Source: Acidimicrobiia bacterium UBA6912 (GTDB lineage Bacteria; Actinomycetota; Acidimicrobiia; Spongiisociales; UBA5794). Taken from it: DNA of 7,483 nt. A program made the position numbers and the translations under genes. This document shows, one piece after another, positions 1 through 5,865 of the stretch. Numbering within the stretch: the stretch's first letter is position 1; each line of letters opens with the position of its first letter. Under the pieces are notes generated by a model. That model did not search any database. It was not told the DNA's origin and saw only the letters and a program-made list of their open reading frames with translations. The stretch spans positions 1 through 7,483 of the forward strand of contig DKBA01000315.1 of assembly GCA_002450985.1 (NCBI GenBank), written 5' to 3'.

Positions 1-1161
1 CCGCTGTTCGAGACGATCGACGACCTCCAGGCGGCCCCGAGGATCCTCGGCGACTTCCTGGTGCATCCGGTGACACGCCGCACGCTGGACACCCTGGCGC
101 CGCCCGGGAGGCGGCCGTCCCAGCAGGTGATGATCGGCTACAGCGACAGCAACAAGGACGGCGGCATCCTGGCCAGCCAGTGGGGTCTGTACCGGGCGCA
201 GGAGGCGCTCTCGGCGGTCGGCGAGTCCGCCGGGGTGGCGATCCGGTACTTCCACGGCCGGGGCGGCACGATCAGCCGTGGGGCCGGTCCCACGCATCGG
301 TTCCTGCGGGCCCTGCCGCCGGGGTCGATGTCCGGATCGTTGCGGCTGACCGAGCAGGGAGAGACGATCTCCCAGAAGTACGCCAATGTCATCACCGCCG
401 AGTATCACCTGGAGCTCCTCTTGGCGGGCGCCGCCGGCGCCGCCACCGGGACGGCGCAGGATCGGATGGCGGCTCCCGAGCTCGAACCCGTGATGGACGG
501 CCTGGCCGCGGCCAGCCGCGAGGCGTACACCGCCCTGGTGCAGCGCCGAGGGTTCATCTCGTTCTTCCGGCAGGCGACGCCCATCGACGTGATCGAGCGC
601 AGCAGCATCGGCTCGCGCCCGGCGCGCCGCACCGGCCAGGCGACGATCGCCGATCTGCGTGCGATCCCGTGGGTGTTCGCCTGGAGCCAGAGCCGCTACT
701 TCCTGTCCGGCTGGTTCGGTCTCGGTTCGGCCCTGGCCGGGCTGCGGGCGAACGATGCGGCGCAGTTCACCGCCCTCATCGCCGCCGCCTTCGACTGGCC
801 TCCACTGCACTACGTGATCAGCAACGTCGCCACCAGCATCGCCACGTCGGATGCCGAGATCATGGAGCGGTACGCCGGCTTGGTCGAGGACCCGGTGCTG
901 CGTGACGACGTGCTGGGGGTCATCCTCGAGGAGCGAATGCGGACGGTGGCGCTCCTCGAGGAGATCTATGGTGGCCCGCTCGAGGTGCGGCGACCCAACA
1001 TCTCGCGCACCTTGGAGTTGCGGGCGCCCGCACTGCGTCCTCTCCACCAACGCCAGATCGACCTGTTGCGGCAGTGGCGCCGCGGAGGCGACGAGGCGTT
1101 GCTCGGCGAGCTGCTGCTCACCGTCAACGCGATCGCAGGAGGGCTCGGGTCGACCGGGTGA
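1..1161 (+). CDS. ppc: Phosphoenolpyruvate carboxylase, C-terminal part (5' truncated by window)
   Basis: This enzyme carboxylates PEP with bicarbonate to oxaloacetate in the cytoplasm and refills the TCA cycle. The frame is open from base 1, so 386 C-terminal residues are present; E. coli PEPC has 883, so more than half is missing to the left. Visible motifs (fragment numbering): GYSDSNKDGG with Lys52 (E. coli K546); FHGRGGTISRG with His85, Arg87 and Arg93 (H579, R581, R587, same spacing); LTEQGE; RAIPWVFAWSQSR, whose last Arg is the PEP-binding R713 equivalent; and a C-terminal Gly as in the family. The N-terminal catalytic His (H138) lies outside the window. Residues 282 (Thr) and 384 (Ser) replace E. 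coli K773 and N881, two of four aspartate-inhibitor ligands. The stretch after LTEQGE (ISQKYAN, LELLLAG) differs from E. coli and is about 13 residues longer. The gene converges on the phosphofructokinase gene. Confidence 0.96.
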   Translation, partial: PLFETIDDLQAAPRILGDFLVHPVTRRTLDTLAPPGRRPSQQVMIGYSDSNKDGGILASQWGLYRAQEALSAVGESAGVAIRYFHGRGGTISRGAGPTHRFLRALPPGSMSGSLRLTEQGETISQKYANVITAEYHLELLLAGAAGAATGTAQDRMAAPELEPVMDGLAAASREAYTALVQRRGFISFFRQATPIDVIERSSIGSRPARRTGQATIADLRAIPWVFAWSQSRYFLSGWFGLGSALAGLRANDAAQFTALIAAAFDWPPLHYVISNVATSIATSDAEIMERYAGLVEDPVLRDDVLGVILEERMRTVALLEEIYGGPLEVRRPNISRTLELRAPALRPLHQRQIDLLRQWRRGGDEALLGELLLTVNAIAGGLGSTG

Positions 1162-1177
1162 TGTCCCTCACCGCGCC

Positions 1178-3415
1178 TCAGCCCCTCGCCGGTCCCGGCC
1201 CGGCCATGATCTGGGCCACCGGACGCAATGACATCCACGACTGCTCGAGCGGGCGATGCGCCTCTTGCTCGGTCAGCGCCTGGAACCGGTCGAGACCCGT
1301 GAAGCGGATCTTTCCCCGGCGCAGGCCGATGAAGGCACTCTGTGGCTCGCCCGCTCCGACCTGCTCGATGAGGTACTCGACGCACGTCGACGCCAGCCGG
1401 GTGGCCTGGATGCGATCGAACGGCGACGGGTCGCCGCCCTGCTGGATGTGGCCCAGGATCGACTCCCGCACGTCGAACAGGTGACCGCCCTCGCGTTCGA
1501 ACAGAGCCCGGATGAAACTCGTGGTGTACACCGGATCGACGTTCTCGCTGCGGATCACGAGACCGAGCCGCTTGCCCTCGCGGAAACCGATGCGCAGCGC
1601 CTCGAGATCCTCTTCGAGATCGCTGAGGGACACACCCTCCTCCGGCAGGTAGACGCGCTCCGCCCCCGTCGCCAGCCCGCTCATCAACGCCAGATAGCCG
1701 CAGTGGCGTCCCATCACCTCGACGACGAAGCAGCGGCCCGAGGCCACCGCCGACTGCTTGATCTTGTCCACATTCGCCACGATGTTGTTGAGCGCGGTGT
1801 CGGCGCCGATGCTCAGCTCGGAGCCCGGCAAGTCGTTGTTGATCGACGCCGGCATGCACACGATCGGGAGCCCCAGCGCCGCGTGCTCGCTGCGCCGGGT
1901 GTGGAGCAGGTGCGCCGAGGCGTAGCCCGCCCAGCCCCCGATCATCAGAATCCCGTCGATGCGGTGTGCCTCTATCTGCCCGGCGATGGCGGCGAGGTCC
2001 ACCTCGGCGGGGACGTGCCGGCTGGTGCCCAGCTCGGCGCCTCCGCGCGCCACCCAGCCCGAGATGTCCATCCAGCTCAGCTCATCGACGTCACCGTCCC
2101 TGAGACCCCGGAAGCCGTTGCGCACGGCCAGCATGGTGTGGCCCAGGTCGAGCCCCACCCGGACCGCCACCCGCACCGCCGTGTTCATCCCCGGCGCCGG
2201 GCCTCCTGCGTGGAGGACGGCGAGCCGCAGCCGCTCCGTCTCGGCGGCCGTGGCGCGCGGGTGGGCGCGCACCATCGTGCGGATGATGTCGAAGGAGTCC
2301 GTGAAGCTCCCTCCGCGCATCGCCATGGCGGTCCCGTAGTCGCCGGCGGCGATGACGTCGGCCACTGCCTGCGTCTGCCGTACGCAGGCCATGAGCGGGC
2401 TGCTGATGATCTGGTGCTCGCGAATGCCGATCAGCTGCGCCTCGGCGCCCGGCGCGGTCAGCACCTGTTGCACGGCGGCGTAGCCGAGCACGGTGCTCAG
2501 GTAGCGATCGAAGGCGCTCGGCGACCCACCGCGCTGCACGTGGCCGAGGTTCGTCACCCGGGTGTCCTCACCGAGACGCTCCTCGAGCACCGCCTTGACG
2601 TGCTCGGCCGTGATCGGACTCCCGTGGCGATCGCGGGCGCCCTCGGCGACGATCACGAGATTCTGCCGGCGTCCGATGCTGCGACCGGCGGTGAGCGCCC
2701 GGCACATCGACTCCTCCCAGTCGTCCGTGTCGGGTGGGTTCTCGGGGATCAGCACCCAGTTGGCCCCGGTCGCCAGGGCGCTCATCAGCGCCAGGTAGCC
2801 GCAGTGGCGGCCCATGACCTCGATCACGAACGAGCGCTGGTGGCTGGAGGCCGTGCTGCGGATCGCGTCGATGGCCTCGGTGATCCGGTGCAGCGCCGTG
2901 TCTGCGCCGATGGTCATGTCGGTGCCGAACATGTCGTTGTCGATGGATCCCACCATCCCCACCAGGGTCAGCCGGTTGTGGGCATCGGCTCGGCCACGTT
3001 CGATCTCGCCGGCATCGACGAGCTCGTCGAGCAGGCCGGGCCACTCCTCGCGGAAGATGTTGGCGCCCGTCAGGCTGCCGTCACCGCCGACGACGATCAG
3101 GGCATCGATGCCTCGTTCCACGAGGTGGTGGGCTGCCTGCCGTCGCCCTTCTCTCGTGCGGAACTCGGCGCAGCGGGCGGTGCCCAGGACGGTGCCTCCC
3201 TGCTGGAGGATGCCGCCCACGTCTCCCGACGAGAGGAGCCGGATGGCGTCGCCACCTTGCACGAGACCGCGCAGGCCCTCCTTCACGCCGTGAACCTGCA
3301 TCCCCTCGTGCAGGGCGCTGCGCACGACGGCGCGCACGGCGGCGTTCATTCCCGCCGCATCGCCGCCGCTGGTGAGGACGGCCAGGCTCGTGGGTCGGTG
3401 CGGTGTCGTCAGCAC
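1178..3415 (-). CDS. pfkA: Eukaryotic-type tandem-domain ATP-dependent 6-phosphofructokinase
   Basis: Phosphorylates fructose 6-phosphate to fructose 1,6-bisphosphate, the committed step of glycolysis. The 745-residue protein has two PFK domains (about 11-365 and 397-745) joined by a linker like that of animal PFK; bacterial PfkA has one domain of ~320 residues. The N-half has all catalytic motifs: SGGDAAGMN 16-24, GTAR 78-81, GGDGS 110-114, GSIDND 156-161 with catalytic Asp159, HQR 192-194, EVMGRHCGYLAL 199-210, GHVQRGG 291-297. In the C-half these become GGPAPGMN, GTSR, GGWAGY (nucleotide site lost), SINND 524-528 (Asn526 at the catalytic Asp) and GHIQQGG (Arg to Gln), while EVMGRHCG 566-573 is kept. 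This is the pattern of eukaryotic PFK, whose C-half is an allosteric sugar-phosphate site. The GTG start is fixed by GAGGAG six bases upstream. The symbol is by analogy; architecture differs from E. coli PfkA. Likely cotranscribed with the upstream transporter. Confidence 0.95.
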   Translation of the reverse strand: MLTTPHRPTSLAVLTSGGDAAGMNAAVRAVVRSALHEGMQVHGVKEGLRGLVQGGDAIRLLSSGDVGGILQQGGTVLGTARCAEFRTREGRRQAAHHLVERGIDALIVVGGDGSLTGANIFREEWPGLLDELVDAGEIERGRADAHNRLTLVGMVGSIDNDMFGTDMTIGADTALHRITEAIDAIRSTASSHQRSFVIEVMGRHCGYLALMSALATGANWVLIPENPPDTDDWEESMCRALTAGRSIGRRQNLVIVAEGARDRHGSPITAEHVKAVLEERLGEDTRVTNLGHVQRGGSPSAFDRYLSTVLGYAAVQQVLTAPGAEAQLIGIREHQIISSPLMACVRQTQAVADVIAAGDYGTAMAMRGGSFTDSFDIIRTMVRAHPRATAAETERLRLAVLHAGGPAPGMNTAVRVAVRVGLDLGHTMLAVRNGFRGLRDGDVDELSWMDISGWVARGGAELGTSRHVPAEVDLAAIAGQIEAHRIDGILMIGGWAGYASAHLLHTRRSEHAALGLPIVCMPASINNDLPGSELSIGADTALNNIVANVDKIKQSAVASGRCFVVEVMGRHCGYLALMSGLATGAERVYLPEEGVSLSDLEEDLEALRIGFREGKRLGLVIRSENVDPVYTTSFIRALFEREGGHLFDVRESILGHIQQGGDPSPFDRIQATRLASTCVEYLIEQVGAGEPQSAFIGLRRGKIRFTGLDRFQALTEQEAHRPLEQSWMSLRPVAQIMAGPGPARG

Positions 3416-3421
3416 GTGCGT

Positions 3422-3427
3422 CTCCTC
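3422..3427 (-). promoter_or_regulatory. Ribosome binding site of the phosphofructokinase gene
   Basis: On the minus strand this reads GAGGAG, six bases before the GTG at 3415-3413. It is the clearest Shine-Dalgarno sequence in the window. It decides the start: the first conserved PFK motif begins only about ten residues later, so there is no long N-terminal extension of the kind seen in fungal enzymes. Confidence 0.8.
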
Positions 3428-3451
3428 GGATGATGGAGGGGTGGGCGATCA

Positions 3452-3489
3452 CCGGCTGGTGTCACGATGCCTCCGCGCATCTCAGCCGG
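3452..3489 (-). other. Nested hairpin between transporter and phosphofructokinase genes
   Basis: A perfect 7-base inverted repeat (CCGGCTG / CAGCCGG, 3452-3458 and 3483-3489) encloses a second perfect 5-base stem (GATGC / GCATC, 3466-3470 and 3477-3481) with a 6-base loop. A 7-base bulge lies on one side and a single base on the other. It starts 23 bases after the transporter stop, where a terminator would sit, but no T-run follows on the minus strand. Only 36 bases separate it from the kinase start, too few for a separate promoter with a normal leader. I infer a partial terminator, an mRNA-stabilising or processing element, or a leader structure of the kinase mRNA. It could also be chance in GC-rich DNA. 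Confidence 0.4.
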
Positions 3490-3512
3490 CGGGTGGGAGG
3501 GGAATGACCTGC

Positions 3513-5150
3513 TCATGGCAGCGAGGTGAGCAGGATCTGGGCGATCAGGATCTTGCTGATCGTGGCCACGGGGTAGACGGCGGCGTAGCCGAGGTTGGGG
3601 AGCTCGGTACCGGCCTGCTCTCCGGCGAACGCCAGCACCGCAGGCTGGGTCTGCAGTCCCGCCAGCATGCCGCTCAGCACGCTCATGGAGATCTTCAACA
3701 CCTTGTGCCCGACGACGAGGGTGACGACCGCCGCCAGCGAGGTGATGACGGCGCCGGCGAAGAAGATGACGAGGCCCCCGTCGGCGAAGGTGCTGGCGAA
3801 CGAGTAGCCGGAGCGGGTGCCGACACCGGCGAGGAAGAGGATGACGCCCACCTGACGCAGCGTGAGGTTGGCGTTGTAGGGGAGTTGCCACACTATCGGC
3901 CCGGTGCGGCCCAGCGCCCCGACGATGAGTCCGACGACGAGCGGCCCGCCTGCCAGTCCCAGCTCGAAGGTCGTGCCCCCGGGCAGGGGGATGGGGATCA
4001 GCCCGACGAGCAACCCGAGGGCGATGCCCAGCCCGAAAACCCCGACGTCGATCTCGGACAGAGACCGGTACGAGTCGCCGAAGAAGCTCGTGACCGCGGC
4101 CATGTTGTCGCGGGGAGCCACCACGCGCACCCGATCGCCCGGCTGGAGCACCATGTGGGGCTCGGCGAGCACGTCGACGTCCCCCCGCCGCAGGCGGGTG
4201 ACGACTGCTCCGAAACGCTCGGAGAGCCTGAGGTCGCGGAGGCGACGTCCGACGACGTCGTTGCTGGAGACGAAGATGCGGCGGAAGTCGATCTCCGCCC
4301 GATCGAGCATCAACGCCTCGTCGCTGGCCTCGCCCAGGTGCTCGATGACGCGGGCGACGTCGTCGTCGGCTCCGATGACGCTCACCACATCGCCGGGAGC
4401 GATGGTGGTCCGCCCCGTGACCACCTCCAGGTGGTCGTCGCGCCGCAATCGGCCGAACAGCACGTGCTGGAACACCGGCTGCTTCATGAGCTCGGAGACG
4501 GTGACGGCGCCGAGGTCGTGGGCGACCCGTACCGTGCGATCCTGCAACTCCTCGCCGACCACTCCGAGATCGCGCAGCCCGTGCGCCTCGGCGGCGTAGT
4601 CGATGTGCCACAGCCGCTGCAGGACGAAGATGGCGAGGATCATGGCGAGCACGCCCATCGGGTACGCAACCGAGTAGGCCACGACAGGCTCGGCGATGGC
4701 TGCGTCGAGTTGAGCGGCACTCGTCGTCTCGGTGATCGTCTGCAGGACGCCGGCGAGCGCCGGGGTGTTGGTCAAGCTACCGCTGAGGAGGCCCGCCGCC
4801 TGGCCGCCGGTCAGGTCGAAGAGGCGGGCGGCGGCGACGACGAGTCCGGCGGCGCCCACGATCACGGCCAGCACGAAGACGTTGTCCCGCAAACCCTTGC
4901 GGCGAAACGCGGCGAAGAACCCAGGCCCGCCGGCGAGCCCCACGGTGTACACGAAGACGATCAAGCCGAGCTGGAAGATGACATCGGGGAGCCGCATCTC
5001 CGGGTCCAAGGAGCCGATCGCCAATCCGACGAACAGGACTGCGGCGACGCCGAGGCGGAAGCCGCCGATGCTCAGGCCTCCGATGAGATAGCCGGTCGCC
5101 GCGACGACGAACAGCAAGAGCATCGGATTCTCGATCAGCACGTCGACCAT
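3513..5150 (-). CDS. AspT/YidE/YbjL-family membrane transporter with two RCK_C domains
   Basis: An inner-membrane protein of 545 residues, matching the family length (about 540-560). Order: five hydrophobic helices (about 10-180), two RCK_C (TrkA-C) regulatory domains (about 203-285 and 288-360), five more helices (about 368-543). The two membrane halves are an internal duplication: GSLTNTPAL then EPVVAYSVAYPMG (124-165) in the first, GLQTQPAVL then LGYAAVYPVA (498-529) in the second. RCK_C domain 2 shows the usual GRRLRDLRL and LQPGDRVRVV pattern. The founding member exchanges aspartate for alanine; most relatives have no proven substrate, so none is assigned. The ATG at 5150 is chosen because the family N-terminus (ENPMLLLF) begins there and GGGGA lies six bases upstream (5157-5161). 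The frame stays open to 5357, but that extension has no family character and would overlap the divergent gene. The kinase gene follows 97 bases downstream. Confidence 0.9.
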   Translation of the reverse strand: MVDVLIENPMLLLFVVAATGYLIGGLSIGGFRLGVAAVLFVGLAIGSLDPEMRLPDVIFQLGLIVFVYTVGLAGGPGFFAAFRRKGLRDNVFVLAVIVGAAGLVVAAARLFDLTGGQAAGLLSGSLTNTPALAGVLQTITETTSAAQLDAAIAEPVVAYSVAYPMGVLAMILAIFVLQRLWHIDYAAEAHGLRDLGVVGEELQDRTVRVAHDLGAVTVSELMKQPVFQHVLFGRLRRDDHLEVVTGRTTIAPGDVVSVIGADDDVARVIEHLGEASDEALMLDRAEIDFRRIFVSSNDVVGRRLRDLRLSERFGAVVTRLRRGDVDVLAEPHMVLQPGDRVRVVAPRDNMAAVTSFFGDSYRSLSEIDVGVFGLGIALGLLVGLIPIPLPGGTTFELGLAGGPLVVGLIVGALGRTGPIVWQLPYNANLTLRQVGVILFLAGVGTRSGYSFASTFADGGLVIFFAGAVITSLAAVVTLVVGHKVLKISMSVLSGMLAGLQTQPAVLAFAGEQAGTELPNLGYAAVYPVATISKILIAQILLTSLP

Positions 5151-5199
5151 CGGCCGTCCCCAAGCGTCAACCCGGGTGCTCCTCTCTCGCACAGGCGCC

Positions 5200-5215
5200 T
5201 CCCCAACATAGGGGA
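5200..5215 (-). promoter_or_regulatory. Candidate -10 box inside a small palindrome, upstream of the transporter gene
   Basis: The minus strand carries TATGTT (5205-5210), a TANNNT-type -10 box, 55 bases before the transporter ATG. It is the loop of a perfect inverted repeat TCCCC-AACATA-GGGGA (5200-5215). A repressor on such a repeat would cover the -10 box, so it could be an operator. No convincing -35 hexamer lies at the right distance. Candidate only. Confidence 0.3.
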
Positions 5216-5220
5216 CCCCG

Positions 5221-5272
5221 CCCGGCCGGCCCCCGGCCGAATGACCCGGCCTCGCCGTCATCGGTCCCGGCC
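5221..5272. repeat. Four copies of CCCGGCC in the divergent intergenic region
   Basis: CCCGGCC starts at 5221, 5232, 5245 and 5266, giving spacings of 11, 13 and 21 bases. Two of these are near whole turns of the helix, which could place binding sites on one face between the divergent genes. In DNA this GC-rich the heptamer is easily met by chance, so a regulatory role is a weak inference. Confidence 0.25.
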
Positions 5273-5314
5273 GGTCTGGGCCCACACCGCGCTGGGTAGC
5301 GAGACGCCCATGGC

Positions 5315-5320
5315 TACGTT
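5315..5320 (+). promoter_or_regulatory. Candidate -10 box of a leaderless promoter for the SRPBCC gene
   Basis: TACGTT fits the actinobacterial TANNNT -10 pattern and ends eight bases before the ATG at 5329, so transcription would start at or very near the start codon. This agrees with the absence of any Shine-Dalgarno sequence before this gene. No clear -35 hexamer is seen, which is common in leaderless actinobacterial promoters. Confidence 0.4.
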
Positions 5321-5328
5321 TCCCACCA

Positions 5329-5799
5329 ATGAGCGAGACCTTCACCGTTGTGCGCACCGCGACGATCGATGCCTCCCCGGCGGATGCGTATCGCTACGTC
5401 GTCGATTTCCGTCGGTGGGATGACTGGTCGCCGTGGGAGGACCTCGATCCCACGAGAGAGAAGTCGTACGCGGGAGCGACAACCGGCAGAGGGGCGCGTC
5501 ACGCCTGGTCGGGGAACCACAAGGTCGGCCACGGCAGGATGGAGATCACCGCGGCGGACGAGCCCACGCGGGTCGACATCGTCATCGACTTCCTCCGGCC
5601 CATCAAGGCGACGAACACGGCGGCGTTCGTGCTCGAACCATCCGAACGTGGGACCGCAGTGACCTGGTCGATGACGGGCCGGAGAACGCTGTTCATGCGG
5701 GCGACCGGTATCTTCAGAGCCATCGAGGCGGCCATCGGCCGAGATTTCGAACGGGGACTGGTGAACCTGAAGGCCGTGGTGGAGGCCTCAGTGCGCTGA
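5329..5799 (+). CDS. SRPBCC (START-like / polyketide cyclase-dehydrase) family protein
   Basis: A soluble 156-residue protein, about the usual size for a single helix-grip domain. The N-terminus has the family pattern of a first beta strand, then IDASPADAYRYVVDFRRWDDWSPW (two helices with a Trp-Pro-Trp type ending, residues 13-36, interrupted here only for description). A central block GNHKVGHGRMEI (62-73) and a strand GTAVTWSMTG (108-117) follow, and the C-terminus is a long helix (about 124-153, with GRDFERGLVNLK) that would close the hydrophobic cavity. Such proteins bind lipids or other hydrophobic ligands, or act as small cyclases or stress proteins; nothing here identifies a ligand. The ATG at 5329 is the only start that keeps the whole first strand, and it has no ribosome binding site. 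The next gene starts 66 bases downstream on the same strand, so cotranscription is likely. Confidence 0.85.
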   Translation: MSETFTVVRTATIDASPADAYRYVVDFRRWDDWSPWEDLDPTREKSYAGATTGRGARHAWSGNHKVGHGRMEITAADEPTRVDIVIDFLRPIKATNTAAFVLEPSERGTAVTWSMTGRRTLFMRATGIFRAIEAAIGRDFERGLVNLKAVVEASVR

Positions 5800-5865
5800 G
5801 CGAGGCGGCGGCGACCACTGCCGGCCGGTGCGCAAGACGTACGGAGTTCGAGGGCGACTCGGGCG

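Noticed and set aside
1256..3433. 725-residue open frame on the + strand opposite the phosphofructokinase gene
   Set aside because: It lies wholly antisense to a gene with strong family motifs. Its product is rich in Arg, His, Asp, Val and Gly in the pattern produced by the complement of GC-rich codons, with no domain features.
5151..5357. 69-residue N-terminal extension of the transporter
   Set aside because: The extension has no similarity to the family, lies upstream of a good start with GGGGA at the right distance, and would overlap the divergent SRPBCC gene.
3372..5423. 683-residue open frame on the + strand opposite the transporter gene
   Set aside because: The product is dominated by Asp, Glu, Gly, Arg and His, the usual antisense shadow of a hydrophobic protein in GC-rich DNA. 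The opposite strand encodes a clear ten-helix transporter.
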